A stretch of 64,000 nt of DNA from Pseudomonas asuensis (GTDB lineage: Bacteria > Pseudomonadota > Gammaproteobacteria > Pseudomonadales > Pseudomonadaceae): the NCBI RefSeq assembly GCF_014646755.1, contig NZ_BMNW01000003.1, positions 1-64,000 of the forward strand. Direction: 5' to 3'. A program made the translations under genes and the position numbers. Below, piece after piece: positions 41,488 through 51,303 of the stretch (its first letter is position 1; every line of letters begins with the position of its first letter). Below the pieces are notes generated by a model. The model was not told the DNA's origin. It searched no databases and saw only the letters and a list, made by a program, of their open reading frames with translations.

Positions 41488-43431
41488 ATGCGTCTTTGGC
41501 GAAACAGTATCCAGTGGCAGCTTATCCTGAGCATGGGCGCCGCCTTGGTCATTAGCAGTTTGGTTGTAATCGGTATCTATGCCTATGCCTTGAATCGGTT
41601 AACCGATCGTTATCTGCTTCAAGAGGCCATGCCAGCCAGTGTCAAAGCGATTCGAAATGATCTTGAACGGGTACTAACCGTCCCGCTGACCACGGCCAGT
41701 AATATGGCCAACAATACATTGATTGCCGACTGGTTGAGTGCTGGCGAAGCTGTCGAGCAACAGCCTCAGTTCGTACATTATTTATCGAATCTTCAACAGC
41801 ATTACAACGCGCTTGTGTCCTTTATCATCTCCAAGGATTCCGGCCATTATTTTACGAACAAAGGTCTGGATATCACCCTCAAACCTGGCGAAGCGAACAG
41901 TAAGTGGTTTTATGACTTTCTGGCGAGCGGACAACAGCGTTTGATCGTGATCGACATTGATAACAATACCCATATGCCCACCTTGTTTATTGATGAGCGT
42001 ATCGAGCGCGACGGCCGCTTGTTGGGTGTAGTAGGGCTGGGCTTCAGCCTGACAGCATTGTCAGACATGATTCGTGACTTCCGTTTTGGCCAGCAGGGCC
42101 AGGTGTATTTAGTCAGTCCAGACGGCAAGGTGAAGGTTCATCCCCAGGCCGAACTCAATGACAAGAAGATGCTTGAGCAGTTAGTAGGAACCGGGCCCGC
42201 CCAGCAACTGATTGCCAAGGCAAAAGGCGCTGACAGTCAGGCTGTGATGTTTGAGCGGGATGGCCAGGAATACGTAGCGGTAGCTGAGCCAGTCGAGTCG
42301 CTTGGATGGACGCTGGTCAGCGAGGTGCCGCTTTCGGAGGTTTATGGTCCTGCCCAAAAGGCTTTGTTTGTCATTTCAAGTATTAGTCTGGCCGTTGTTC
42401 TGGCGTTTCTGGGACTGGTTGTCTGGATGGCGCGCAGTATTGTTCGACCGATTCGTCAGGTAACAACCGCGCTGATCGATATTGGTAGCGGTGATGGCGA
42501 CCTAACGCGCCGGCTTGATGAAAGCCGTGCGAATGAACTAGGTGATCTGGCGCGTGGCTTTAACCGATTTGTTGAAAGTTTGCGCGAGCTGATCGGTAAC
42601 GCCCTGCATACCAGCGAGCAGCTTCGGCAGAATGTGGTCCAGGTTGCCCAGGTAGTGGATAGCACATCGACGCGAGCTACCCAGCAGCAGCATATGACCG
42701 ATATGGTGGCTACCGCTGTGCATGAAATGGGACTGACCGTGCAAGAGATCGCACGCAATGCTGGCGCTGCAGCTGAGGTCTCTAGCAGCACTCAGGAAGA
42801 GGCGGTATCCGCCAAGCAGGTGGTTGGACAATTTATCCGGTATGTCCAAGGGATGTCGGCTGATATTGAGGAGGCGGCAAGCGCTGTAGGTGCCCTGGCT
42901 CAACAGGTCGATACCATTGATGAGGTTTTGCTGGTAATTCGTAGTATTTCCGACCAGACGAATCTGCTAGCGCTCAATGCAGCCATTGAGGCAGCACGTG
43001 CAGGTGAAATGGGGCGTGGATTTGCCGTGGTAGCGGATGAGGTTCGTACCCTGGCTGGCCGTACCCAAAGCGCGACCTCTGAAATTCAACGCATGATTGG
43101 TGAACTCAAGGGACGTGCTGATGAGGCCGTTGCCTCCATACGTGCCGGGCAATCGGCTACTGAAACGGGCGTAGAGGCCAGCAGACAAACAGGCCGATCA
43201 TTAGATGCCATTGCTGCGCATGTCGAAGAGCTTACGGATCGAAACCATCAGGTGGCGACTGCTACTGAAGAGCAAAGCTCAGTAACGGAAGAGATCAATC
43301 GGAACGTTCAGGGTATCGCTGACCTTGCTCAAACAACGGTCAAGGATGTGAATGCCTGCCGTGCGGATTGCCAGGAGCTGTCTCTTATGGCCGATCATTT
43401 GGCCACGCAAATGGCACGGTTCCGCCTGTAA
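41488..43431 (+). CDS. Methyl-accepting chemotaxis protein with Cache sensor
   Basis: 647 residues. N-terminal helix ([22 protein letters not shown]), a periplasmic double Cache domain to about residue 285 ([41 protein letters not shown]), a second helix ([22 protein letters not shown]), HAMP ([16 protein letters not shown]) and the signalling domain with its tip [18 protein letters not shown] and [16 protein letters not shown]. There is no C-terminal CheR/CheB-binding pentapeptide. The ligand is unknown; dCache receptors often bind amino acids or polyamines. No che gene is adjacent. Confidence 0.93.
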   Translation: MRLWRNSIQWQLILSMGAALVISSLVVIGIYAYALNRLTDRYLLQEAMPASVKAIRNDLERVLTVPLTTASNMANNTLIADWLSAGEAVEQQPQFVHYLSNLQQHYNALVSFIISKDSGHYFTNKGLDITLKPGEANSKWFYDFLASGQQRLIVIDIDNNTHMPTLFIDERIERDGRLLGVVGLGFSLTALSDMIRDFRFGQQGQVYLVSPDGKVKVHPQAELNDKKMLEQLVGTGPAQQLIAKAKGADSQAVMFERDGQEYVAVAEPVESLGWTLVSEVPLSEVYGPAQKALFVISSISLAVVLAFLGLVVWMARSIVRPIRQVTTALIDIGSGDGDLTRRLDESRANELGDLARGFNRFVESLRELIGNALHTSEQLRQNVVQVAQVVDSTSTRATQQQHMTDMVATAVHEMGLTVQEIARNAGAAAEVSSSTQEEAVSAKQVVGQFIRYVQGMSADIEEAASAVGALAQQVDTIDEVLLVIRSISDQTNLLALNAAIEAARAGEMGRGFAVVADEVRTLAGRTQSATSEIQRMIGELKGRADEAVASIRAGQSATETGVEASRQTGRSLDAIAAHVEELTDRNHQVATATEEQSSVTEEINRNVQGIADLAQTTVKDVNACRADCQELSLMADHLATQMARFRL

Positions 43432-43440
43432 GGAATCGCC

Positions 43441-43476
43441 TTCGGGCGAGTGGGCCTGGTGGCCTGCTCGCCCGAA
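43441..43476. terminator. Terminator between chemoreceptor and nudK copy 2
   Basis: TTCGGGCGAG (43441-43450) pairs with CTCGCCCGAA (43467-43476), with an inner GGCC/GGCC pairing. It lies between convergent genes and can serve both. Confidence 0.75.
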
Positions 43477-43488
43477 AAGTGGCTGATA

Positions 43489-44088
43489 TTACGCTACAGG
43501 TTTGTCGAATACGTATAGCGCTGCGTGATAGAGCAGGGTAATGGTCTTCATGTCTTTGATCTGCCCTTGCCTGATCAACCCTAACGCTTCATCGAAAGGC
43601 ATTTCCAGTACCTCGATGTCCTCACCTTCTCCCTCCAGGCCGCCACCGTCTTCCTTGCGGTTACTTGGCTCGTATTCAGCCGTGAAAAAAGAGAGCTTTT
43701 CCGTCACGGAGCCGGGGGTTGAATAGGCTTCAAACAGTGGCGTGACATTCTGGATGTCATAGCCGGTCTCTTCACGGATCTCTTCCTTAATACGTTTCTC
43801 AGGAGACGCTTTATCAAGCTTGCCGGCTGGTGTTTCGAGCAACATGCCGTCTGCTACGCCATTAACAAAGGCAGGAAAGCGAAATTGTCGCGTGAGTACA
43901 ACGGTACGATGTGCCCTGTTGTAAAGAAGGACGGTGGTGCTATCGCCCGCGTCATACGTTTCCCGTGTCAGCTGCTGCCACTGGCCATCACGGCGGCGGT
44001 AGTCAAATGTGTTCCTCTTGAGTACAGAGAAGTCTTCGGAAAGCACTTCGCTCTTCACAACTCGAATAAAGTCAGCCTTGTCGGTCAT
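43489..44088 (-). CDS. NudK-like Nudix hydrolase, copy 2
   Basis: 199 residues, a diverged paralogue of the protein at 36765-37355. It keeps TRETYDAGDSTTVLLYN, VLTRQFRFPAFVNG, TPAGKLDKASPEKRIKEEI, the box end REETGYD and LFEAYSTPGSVTEKLSFF. Differences are GNG to GDS before the first strand and a one-step shift of charges in the box. Substrate preference may therefore differ (GDP-mannose, ADP-ribose or other nucleotide sugars). Monocistronic on the minus strand, convergent with the chemoreceptor. Confidence 0.85.
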   Translation of the reverse strand: MTDKADFIRVVKSEVLSEDFSVLKRNTFDYRRRDGQWQQLTRETYDAGDSTTVLLYNRAHRTVVLTRQFRFPAFVNGVADGMLLETPAGKLDKASPEKRIKEEIREETGYDIQNVTPLFEAYSTPGSVTEKLSFFTAEYEPSNRKEDGGGLEGEGEDIEVLEMPFDEALGLIRQGQIKDMKTITLLYHAALYVFDKPVA

Positions 44089-44320
44089 TTGCGTTTACCT
44101 TGATAAAGATATTCGGACTCTTCTCCAGAGAAAACGTCAGCTGAAGTCGACCAAGTGCAACGCCTTGCAGTGTTAAGGCTGACAGGGTGTCTAGTACTTC
44201 AAGTTTTTACCCCTGCGGTTCAGTGTGTTTTTGTAACGGCCCCTGCATGCGGTACGATCATGAGCTTTCCGCCCGCCGGCGGAGTGCTATTTCCCTATCG
44301 TTCAAGCTAAGGAACCACAG

Positions 44321-45130
44321 ATGCAGAATTTCAAAGGTCGAACGCTGCGTGCCAAATCAGCTCTTGCAGCGTTGGTTCTGGCCTGCACTCCTTTTGCTCA
44401 CGCCGATGACTCGGTTGGCGGTTTCAATGCCAGCCAGCAGGATGCGATCGGCAAAATCGCAGCGGACTATCTGATCAATCACCCAGAAATTTTGGTTCAG
44501 GTCAGTCAGGCATTGCAGCAAAAGCAGCAGGAAGAACAGATCAGCCAGCTGACTGTGGGCGCCATAGCCTCTGCCGATGCCTTGCTCAACGATGCCAAGA
44601 CGCCTGCAGTCGGCCCAAAGGACGCCAAGGTAGCCATCGTCGAGTTCTTTGATTACCAGTGCATCTACTGCTACCACATGTCCGAGACGGTTGAGACGCT
44701 AATCAAGGCAAACCCTAATGTTCGCTTTGTCTTCAAAGAGTTTCCGGTCTTCGGCGCGCGTTGGCCAGCCTCTATCCTGGCGGCAGAAGCTGGTCAGTAT
44801 GTATATGCCAAGAAGGGCGGCGATGCTTACCTGAAGTACCACAACGGCCTGTTTGCAACCGGCAAGAACGAGGGCAAGCTGACCGAGCAGGATGTGGAAA
44901 AAGCATTGAAGCTGGTTGATCTCAAGCTGGCCGATGTCAAGGCCGATGCCAAGACGCTGGAGTCTCAGATTCAGGCCAATATGGACCTGGGCAGCAAGAT
45001 GCAGATCCAGGGCACGCCTACGTTCGTGGTCATGCCGACCAAGGGCGCAACTGCAGACAACGTAACCGTTGTCCCTGGTGCGACCGATGCGGATAACCTG
45101 CAGAAAGCCATCGACGCTGCCAGCAAGTAA
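44321..45130 (+). CDS. DsbA-family periplasmic thiol oxidoreductase (ScsC/Com1-like)
   Basis: 269 residues: signal peptide ending PFAHA, an N-terminal helical stalk (DAIGKIAADYLINHPEILVQ, then a Gln-rich helix to about residue 80), and a thioredoxin fold with inserted helical domain. The active site is C114-I-Y-C117, and the cis-proline loop is QGTPTFVV. The stalk resembles that of ScsC, BcfH and Com1-type proteins, where it drives trimer formation and isomerase activity, so a disulfide isomerase role is more likely than plain oxidation (inference). Its partner DsbD-like reductase is not nearby. Confidence 0.87.
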   Translation: MQNFKGRTLRAKSALAALVLACTPFAHADDSVGGFNASQQDAIGKIAADYLINHPEILVQVSQALQQKQQEEQISQLTVGAIASADALLNDAKTPAVGPKDAKVAIVEFFDYQCIYCYHMSETVETLIKANPNVRFVFKEFPVFGARWPASILAAEAGQYVYAKKGGDAYLKYHNGLFATGKNEGKLTEQDVEKALKLVDLKLADVKADAKTLESQIQANMDLGSKMQIQGTPTFVVMPTKGATADNVTVVPGATDADNLQKAIDAASK

Positions 45131-45142
45131 TTCCGTTTCTCT

Positions 45143-45180
45143 AAGGCAGCGTTACCACTCGGAAGCGGTAATGCTGCCTT
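45143..45180. terminator. Hairpin between the DsbA-like gene and ureC
   Basis: AAGGCAGCGTTACC (45143-45156) pairs with GGTAATGCTGCCTT (45167-45180) over 14 positions with one G-U pair. It lies between convergent genes; no long T-run follows on either strand. Confidence 0.6.
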
Positions 45181-45201
45181 GGGCCTTCTGCTAGATCCTA
45201 A

Positions 45202-46902
45202 TCAAAACAGAAAATACCGCTGCGCCATTGGCAGGACTTCTGCCGGTTCGCACCACAACAACTGCCCGTCTGCTTTCACCTGATAGTTCTGTGGATCGAC
45301 CTCGATGGTTGGCAGATAGCCGTTATGGATCAGGTCAGTCTTTTTTACCGTACGGCAGCCTTTCACGACACCGATCTGCTTCTTGAGCCCTAACTGGGCA
45401 GGTATACCGGCGTCAAAAGCAGCTTGGCTGATAAAGGTGAGGCTCGTGGCGTGACGCGCACCGGCGTAGCTTGCGAACATGGGACGATAGTGAACTGGTT
45501 GTGGCGTAGGGATAGACGCGTTGGCATCGCCCATGAGGCTCGCTGCAATGGCACCGCCTTTTAGGATCAATGAGGGTTTCACGCCAAAGAAGGCCGGGCG
45601 CCACAAAACCAGATCTGCCCATTTACCCACTTCAATAGAGCCCACTTCATGGCTGACTCCGTGGGTAATGGCCGGGTTGATGGTGTATTTAGCGATATAG
45701 CGCTTTGCGCGGAAGTTGTCATGGCCGGGACCGTCCTCGGGCAAAGGGCCGCGTTGCTTCTTCATTTTGTCTGCTGTCTGCCAGGTGCGAGTGATGACTT
45801 CGCCCACGCGGCCCATGGCCTGACTGTCAGAGCTGATCATTGAAAATGCGCCCAGGTCATGGAGGATATCCTCGGCAGCAATGGTCTCGCGGCGGATACG
45901 GCTCTCGGCGAAGGCTACGTCTTCAGCGATGCTTGGGTCGAGATGATGGCAGACCATGAGCATGTCCAGGTGCTCATCAATGGTGTTCTTGGTAAACGGC
46001 CGGGTTGGATTGGTGGAACTGGGCAGCACATTGGGGAAACCGCAGGCTTTGATGATATCCGGCGCGTGTCCACCCCCTGCACCTTCAGTGTGATAGGTGT
46101 GAATGGTGCGGTCTTTGAACGCGCCAAGGGTCGTCTCGACGAAGCCAGACTCATTTAGCGTATCGGTATGGATTGCAACCTGGATATCGTACTGGTCAGC
46201 CACTGCAAGGCAGTTGTCGATAGCTGCCGGTGTCGTGCCCCAGTCCTCATGCAACTTAAGGCCAATAGCGCCAGCCTTGATCTGCTCTATTAGCGGTTCG
46301 GCAACACTTACGTTGCCTTTGCCGGTAAAGCCGATATTCATGGGAAAGGCATCTGCGGCCTGGAGCATGCGCGCCATATGCCAGGGGCCGGGTGTTACGG
46401 TAGTCGCATTGGTTCCAGTGGCAGGACCTGTGCCTCCGCCGATCATGGTAGTCACGCCACTCATGAGGGCCTCTTCGATCTGCTGCGGACAGATGAAGTG
46501 AATATGGCTATCGATACCGCCTGCTGTGAGGATCATGCCTTCCCCGGCGATGACCTCTGTCGCGCCACCAATAGCAATCGTTACTCCAGGCTGGATGTCC
46601 GGGTTGCCTGCCTTGCCAATCGCTGCAATACGGCCATTCTTGAGGCCGACGTCCGCCTTCACGATTCCCCAGTGGTCAAGAATCAGCGCATTGGTGATCA
46701 CCGTATCGACCACGTCGGCTGCGCAGCGCTGACTCTGGCCCATGCCGTCGCGGATGACCTTGCCACCACCAAACTTAACCTCTTCTCCATACACGGTGTG
46801 ATCTTCTTCGACCTCGATCCACAGGTCCGTGTCGGCCAGACGTACCTTGTCGCCCGTAGTGGGGCCAAACATGTCGGCATAGGCTTGGCGTGAAATCTTC
46901 AT
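45202..46902 (-). CDS. ureC: Urease alpha subunit
   Basis: Catalytic subunit (566 aa) of the nickel enzyme that hydrolyses urea to ammonia and carbamate. All active-site residues are present: His133 and His135 (DSHIHF), Lys216 for carbamylation (LKLHED), His245 (VAIHTDT), His271 ([11 protein letters not shown]), His319 (MVCHHLD) and Asp359 (SSDSQAMGR). ATG 46902 gives the standard [18 protein letters not shown] start; the longer frame is not supported. It ends the ure operon; accessory genes ureE, ureF and ureG do not follow, so nickel insertion must depend on genes elsewhere. Confidence 0.96.
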   Translation of the reverse strand: MKISRQAYADMFGPTTGDKVRLADTDLWIEVEEDHTVYGEEVKFGGGKVIRDGMGQSQRCAADVVDTVITNALILDHWGIVKADVGLKNGRIAAIGKAGNPDIQPGVTIAIGGATEVIAGEGMILTAGGIDSHIHFICPQQIEEALMSGVTTMIGGGTGPATGTNATTVTPGPWHMARMLQAADAFPMNIGFTGKGNVSVAEPLIEQIKAGAIGLKLHEDWGTTPAAIDNCLAVADQYDIQVAIHTDTLNESGFVETTLGAFKDRTIHTYHTEGAGGGHAPDIIKACGFPNVLPSSTNPTRPFTKNTIDEHLDMLMVCHHLDPSIAEDVAFAESRIRRETIAAEDILHDLGAFSMISSDSQAMGRVGEVITRTWQTADKMKKQRGPLPEDGPGHDNFRAKRYIAKYTINPAITHGVSHEVGSIEVGKWADLVLWRPAFFGVKPSLILKGGAIAASLMGDANASIPTPQPVHYRPMFASYAGARHATSLTFISQAAFDAGIPAQLGLKKQIGVVKGCRTVKKTDLIHNGYLPTIEVDPQNYQVKADGQLLWCEPAEVLPMAQRYFLF

Positions 46903-47093
46903 ATCACTCGTCCTGATCCTGATGGGGGAGGGTGGCGCTCTGCCGGGCCCGTCCTGTATTTCGTGTTCGGTTGGTAATGGGTATCGCTGCATTCACACAA
47001 TGCGGCTCGATCATCCTCTGGAGATGCACCTGTGTCCGATGGGGAGATGGAGCGAAGCGATAACCGTGATGTTCATTGCATTGGAACGGCGCG

Positions 47094-47399
47094 TTACAAC
47101 TGCCCCATGACGCGGCCGGCAAAGCCATACACGATGCGGTCGCCTGCCAGTTCCACCAGCTCCACATCACGCGACTGGCCCGGCTCAAAACGCACAGCTG
47201 TGCCAGCGGGAATGTTCAGGCGCATGCCTCGCGCCTGTGCTCGATCAAAGGCAAGAGCATCGTTGGTTTCGTAAAAGTGATAGTGGGACCCAACCTGAAT
47301 GGGGCGATCCCCTGTGTTGGCTACTGTCAGGCTTAGGGTCCGGCGGCCGACATTGAGTTCGATATCGCCATCTTTGATCTGGTATTCGCCAGGGATCAT
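47094..47399 (-). CDS. ureB: Urease beta subunit
   Basis: 101-residue beta subunit of the UreABC heterotrimer: starts [19 protein letters not shown], then [43 protein letters not shown] and [10 protein letters not shown], all standard. It overlaps the preceding acetyltransferase gene by four bases (ATGA). A gap of 191 bases without a gene separates it from ureC, larger than usual within this operon. Confidence 0.95.
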   Translation of the reverse strand: MIPGEYQIKDGDIELNVGRRTLSLTVANTGDRPIQVGSHYHFYETNDALAFDRAQARGMRLNIPAGTAVRFEPGQSRDVELVELAGDRIVYGFAGRVMGQL

Positions 47400-47932
47400 G
47401 AGAGGTTCCTGAGCTGTTTGTAATAAAGGGCGGTCGGGTGGTAGCTCCCATCCGGGTTGGCAGCATAATCCGGGATTTCCCCAACACGCTGGTAACCCAG
47501 ATATTGATAAAGGTATTCGGCATCGGAGCCCGCGAGGGTGTCGAGGTGCAACAGCGTGCGTCCTGATGTTCGCGCGGCGTTTTCGAGCGTGATCATCAAT
47601 CGGTGCGCAATGCCGTGTCGTCGCGCGCCACGTAATACCATCAATTTCTGTACCTCTGCACGCCTGAGGCCGTTGCGTTTGGTGGCAGGTGCCAACTGCA
47701 CACTGCCTGCTACGGTTCGGTCAGCCAGCAGTGCGACCCATAGATGCAAGTTGCCCTCGCTTATGCCTTGCTCAATACCTTCCAGGTAAGCATCTACCTC
47801 GGCGTTACTCAGATCAGCCAGAAAACCGATCGAGGCACCGCCCGCTACGCTGTCACGCAGCAGCGCGCCTAGTCCTTCCCTGTATTGAGGAAAATGCTCG
47901 GCCTTGAGATGCTCGATCTTGATGTCAACCAT
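47396..47932 (-). CDS. GNAT family N-acetyltransferase within the urease operon
   Basis: 178 residues with the GNAT fold: acetyl-CoA motif [20 protein letters not shown] (R-x-x-G-x-[AG] as RRHGIA) near residues 95-114 and the C-terminal [17 protein letters not shown]. The N-terminal half is helical ([13 protein letters not shown]). The substrate is unknown. It overlaps ureB by four bases and the upstream acetyltransferase by eight, so it is fully embedded in the operon. Confidence 0.85.
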   Translation of the reverse strand: MVDIKIEHLKAEHFPQYREGLGALLRDSVAGGASIGFLADLSNAEVDAYLEGIEQGISEGNLHLWVALLADRTVAGSVQLAPATKRNGLRRAEVQKLMVLRGARRHGIAHRLMITLENAARTSGRTLLHLDTLAGSDAEYLYQYLGYQRVGEIPDYAANPDGSYHPTALYYKQLRNLS

Positions 47933-48437
47933 GGCTGGACTCCAGCTTCAGTTGCATGAAAGTCAGGTCCAGCCAACGATCGAACTTGCGGCCCACTTCT
48001 GGCATCTGGCCTGTCGTCACAAATCCAAGCCGCTCATGCAAGCGGATCGAGACGGTATTACCGCTTTCAATCGCAGCCACCATCATGTGCAGGTTGGCTT
48101 TACGGGCGTACTCGATCAGCGCTTCCATAAGCTGTGGGCCGATACCCTGGCCACGCTGATCGTTGCGTACGTACACCGAATGCTCGACGGTATGGCGAAA
48201 GCCTTCAATAGTGCGCCAAGTGCCATAGCTGGCATAGCCGATTACTTCGCCGTTGGTGTCGTGGGCAACCAATACGGGAAACCCTTGGGCAGTACGGTCT
48301 GCCAGCCAGGTACGGCGGTTGGCCAGATCCACCAGGGTTTCGTTCCAGATGGCCGTAGTGTTTTCCACTGCGTCGTTATAAATGGCCAGAATGCCTGGCA
48401 GATCGGATTCTTGAGCAGGAGCGATAGAGCACGTCAT
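47925..48437 (-). CDS. PitA/Pat-type N-acetyltransferase (methionine sulfoximine / phosphinothricin type)
   Basis: About 170 residues, close to the P. aeruginosa protein PA4866 that sits at the same place and acetylates methionine sulfoximine and methionine sulfone; phosphinothricin-resistance Pat/Bar enzymes are relatives. Key segments are LPGILAIYNDAVENTTAIWNE-like N terminus, VEHSVYVRNDQRGQGIG (acetyl-CoA loop QRGQGIG), VAAIESGNTVSIRLHERLGF and KFDRWLDLTFMQL. ATG 48437 with GAGG before it is preferred over TTG 48452, which would overlap ureA. Methionine sulfoximine inhibits glutamine synthetase, so the gene fits a nitrogen-assimilation operon. Confidence 0.87.
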   Translation of the reverse strand: MTCSIAPAQESDLPGILAIYNDAVENTTAIWNETLVDLANRRTWLADRTAQGFPVLVAHDTNGEVIGYASYGTWRTIEGFRHTVEHSVYVRNDQRGQGIGPQLMEALIEYARKANLHMMVAAIESGNTVSIRLHERLGFVTTGQMPEVGRKFDRWLDLTFMQLKLESSHG

Positions 48438-48444
48438 AACGGCC

Positions 48445-48747
48445 TCAGGCAATCGGTTGATGTACGGTCACAAGTTTTGTCCCGTCAGGAAATGTGGCTT
48501 CCACCTGGATGTCCGGGATCATTTCCGGCACGCCCTCCATGACCTGCTCACGGGTGAGCAGCGTGGTGCCATAGTGCATCAGCTCGGCTACCGTCTGGCC
48601 ATCCCGTGCGCCTTCGAGCAGGGCCGCCGAAATAAACGCCATGGCTTCGGGGTAATTGAGCTTCAGGCCTCTCGCCAGACGCCGCTCGGCCACAAGGCCA
48701 GCAGTAAAAATCAAGAGCTTGTCTTTTTCGCGGGGGGTCAGGTCCAT
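48445..48747 (-). CDS. ureA: Urease gamma subunit
   Basis: 100-residue gamma subunit: [54 protein letters not shown], and [19 protein letters not shown] at the end are the family marks. The start overlaps the ureD stop as TGATG, one base. It is separated from ureB by two acetyltransferase genes instead of lying next to it. Confidence 0.95.
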   Translation of the reverse strand: MDLTPREKDKLLIFTAGLVAERRLARGLKLNYPEAMAFISAALLEGARDGQTVAELMHYGTTLLTREQVMEGVPEMIPDIQVEATFPDGTKLVTVHQPIA

Positions 48748-49586
48748 CAGGTGCTCCAGATACGGGGAGGGACAGCGCCGCGCCCCAGTAGAGCAGGGCG
48801 TAGCAAGGTCCAGAGTTCAATCAGCCAGGCGCGGGCCGCAAGCGCCTCATGGGCAAGTACACGGGCCACGAGTAGGCCAGGAAGTTGAGTGAGATCACCA
48901 CGGCCCTGACACGGCAGGGCGCGGCAGGCCTGTAGCAGGGATTCGTCGATATCACCGGTTACGATCAGCGTGGCGAATACAGGATGTCCAGCAAGGCCGA
49001 TAGCCGAATCAAGCAGGCGGTCCCCACCTGCAATGCGCTGGCGCTCATGCCACAGAGGCTGGCCATCGCGGTCGATATCCAGATGGGACTGGAAGTGCCC
49101 CGAGGTAAACCGTTCCTGGCTGGCGGGGCGACCCAGGGCAATCATGTCCCAATAAAAGAGGCGGGCATCGCCTTCAAGGTTGATGCGGGTGGCCAGTTCA
49201 GCTTGCGCCCCCGAAAAGACAATGGTCTCCTGAGGGAGCCATTCCAGCGTAGCGCCGGGCTCAATGGTCAGCGCAAGGTGTTGATGTGCCGGGCCTGTCG
49301 CACGGTACCATTTGGCAGCGCCCGGGCTGGTCAGCTGTGCCCAGGCCTGTTCACTTACATGGACATCGATATCCAGTCGATCCCCGCCGGCAATGCCTCC
49401 GGGCGGATGGACAATGATGTGTTGGCACACCTCAGGCCCTTCAGCATGCAAATGCTTTTGCACCCGCAGCGGACCCGCGTGACGCCGAGTGATCGGCCGC
49501 GTCCAGTCTCCCTGGCGCGCATAGGCCAACTCTAGCTCGGCCAGCCAGGCAGGCGTAAACAGGGTAGGCGTAATCGGTGCGTTCAT
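48747..49586 (-). CDS. ureD: Urease accessory protein UreD
   Basis: 279-residue chaperone that binds apo-urease and, with UreF and UreG, helps load nickel. Features: [21 protein letters not shown]-like start, [33 protein letters not shown] (the conserved HPPGG-GGD pair), [10 protein letters not shown] and [12 protein letters not shown]. It is the first ure gene after the urea transporter on the minus strand; 91 bases separate it from urtE, so cotranscription is likely. Confidence 0.94.
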   Translation of the reverse strand: MNAPITPTLFTPAWLAELELAYARQGDWTRPITRRHAGPLRVQKHLHAEGPEVCQHIIVHPPGGIAGGDRLDIDVHVSEQAWAQLTSPGAAKWYRATGPAHQHLALTIEPGATLEWLPQETIVFSGAQAELATRINLEGDARLFYWDMIALGRPASQERFTSGHFQSHLDIDRDGQPLWHERQRIAGGDRLLDSAIGLAGHPVFATLIVTGDIDESLLQACRALPCQGRGDLTQLPGLLVARVLAHEALAARAWLIELWTLLRPALLGRGAVPPRIWST

Positions 49587-49677
49587 CGGTTCTTATCTGT
49601 CTTGGTTTACCGGCAGCATCATTGTGCTGACCTGACGGGATCATGGCATGCCGCCCCGGTGCTCTGGCAAGCGGTTT

Positions 49678-50379
49678 TCAAATAGCAACCAGACCGCGTA
49701 CACCTTCGGCTTCCATGTGGGTACCCAGGCCACGCTGGATAATCTCCCCACGTGACATTACAAGGTATTGATCAGCCAGCTCGGCAGCAAAATCATAGAA
49801 TTGCTCCACCAGTAAAATGGCCATATCGCCTCTGGCCGCCAGCCGCTTGATGACCGTACCGATCTCCTTGATAACGGACGGCTGAATCCCTTCGGTGGGC
49901 TCATCAAGAATCAGCAGGCGAGGCTGACTGGCCAGGGCGCGGCCGATGGCGAGCTGTTGTTGCTGGCCACCAGAGAGGTCTCCGCCCCGGCGATGTTTCA
50001 TCTGCTTGAGTACAGGAAACAGCTCATAGATAAATTCGGGGACCTCTTTAGCTTGTCCGGCCGGAAAGCGAGACAGACCCATTAGCAGATTTTCCTCTAC
50101 GGTAAGCCTGGGGAAAATCTCACGACCCTGCGGTACATAGGCAACACCGGCATGAATCCGCTGGTGTGGCTTGAGTGAAGTAATCACATTGCCTTCCCAG
50201 GCCACGCTTCCCTGTTTTGAGGGGATAAGGCCCATCAGGCACTTGAGCAGCGTGGTTTTGCCAACGCCATTGCGGCCAAGCAAACATGTTACCTCGCCAA
50301 CCCTGGCCTCGAATGACAGGCCGCGCAGGATATGACTGCCACCGTAATACTGATGAAGTTCGTTAACCTGAAGCATCAT
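49678..50379 (-). CDS. urtE: Urea ABC transporter ATP-binding protein UrtE
   Basis: 233-residue ATPase of the LivF type. Walker A GRNGVGKTT (about residues 36-44), signature LSGGQQQQLAIGRAL, Walker B LLILDEPTEGIQPS and the switch His region VEQFYDFA. With UrtD it powers the UrtBC channel. The last transporter gene, followed by ureD. RBS and start at MMLQVNELHQYYGG are standard. Confidence 0.93.
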   Translation of the reverse strand: MMLQVNELHQYYGGSHILRGLSFEARVGEVTCLLGRNGVGKTTLLKCLMGLIPSKQGSVAWEGNVITSLKPHQRIHAGVAYVPQGREIFPRLTVEENLLMGLSRFPAGQAKEVPEFIYELFPVLKQMKHRRGGDLSGGQQQQLAIGRALASQPRLLILDEPTEGIQPSVIKEIGTVIKRLAARGDMAILLVEQFYDFAAELADQYLVMSRGEIIQRGLGTHMEAEGVRGLVAI

Positions 50380-50469
50380 TGTTCCTTACAGACGCGTAAG
50401 CGGAGGCGGCTCTCACGCCGCAAAGCCAAGTATTGGGATCGCTAGAGTCAATCCGGGTAGCGGCTCGAC

Positions 50470-51303
50470 TCATCGGCCTAGATACACTTCGATGACCTGT
50501 TCATTAGCCTGTACCTCGGCTAGAGATCCCTCTGCCAGTACATGCCCTTGATGCAGTACAGTGACATGGTCAGCAATGGTGTCGACAAAACCCATGTCAT
50601 GTTCCACGACCATGAGTGAATGCTTACGTGCCAAGGACTTGAACAGCTCGGCTGTAAACTCGGTTTCAGCGTCCGTCATGCCGGCAACCGGCTCATCTAA
50701 CAGCAGCAGTTGGGGCTCCTGGGTTAGCAGCATGCCGATTTCCAGGAACTGTTTTTGTCCGTGGGAAAGAAGCCCGGCAGGCCGGTGGCGTGATTCGCTC
50801 AGGCGGATCGTAGCCAGAATTTCTTCGAGTCGATCTCTTTGCTCTCCAGAGAGCTTTGCTCGCAGGCTTGCCCAGACAGACTTATCGGCCTTCTGCGCCA
50901 GTTCCAGGTTTTCGTACACGGTGAGCGCTTCGAATACCGTAGGTTTCTGAAACTTCCGCCCAATACCTGCCTGGGCAATCTGCACCTCGCTCATCTGGGT
51001 CAGGTCAAAGGTTTCGCCGAAGTAGGCTTTGCCTGTGCCAGGGCGCGTCTTGCCAGTAATCACGTCCATCAAGGTCGTCTTGCCAGCACCGTTGGGACCG
51101 ATAATGCAGCGCAGCTCACCGACGCCGATGTAAAGCGTCAGGTCATTCAACGCCTTGAATCCATCAAAGCTGACACTGATGTCCTCCAGCGTAAGAATCG
51201 TGCCGTGACGTGTGTCGAGACCGCCTGTGACGCGGTGGCCAAGACCGCTCGACTCGCTGCCTAGTGACGCATCAATCACTTCAGGTACAACAGCGGCTTT
51301 CAT
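50470..51303 (-). CDS. urtD: Urea ABC transporter ATP-binding protein UrtD
   Basis: 277-residue LivG-type ATPase. Walker A GPNGAGKTT, the LivG-specific RKFQKPTVFEALTVYENL, signature LLSHGQKQFLEIG (SHGQ in place of SGGQ, normal for UrtD), Walker B LLLLDEPVAGMTD and VVEHDMGFVD. A roughly 35-residue N-terminal extension rich in Ser and Gly precedes the domain. The start overlaps the urtC stop by four bases (ATGA). Confidence 0.93.
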   Translation of the reverse strand: MKAAVVPEVIDASLGSESSGLGHRVTGGLDTRHGTILTLEDISVSFDGFKALNDLTLYIGVGELRCIIGPNGAGKTTLMDVITGKTRPGTGKAYFGETFDLTQMSEVQIAQAGIGRKFQKPTVFEALTVYENLELAQKADKSVWASLRAKLSGEQRDRLEEILATIRLSESRHRPAGLLSHGQKQFLEIGMLLTQEPQLLLLDEPVAGMTDAETEFTAELFKSLARKHSLMVVEHDMGFVDTIADHVTVLHQGHVLAEGSLAEVQANEQVIEVYLGR

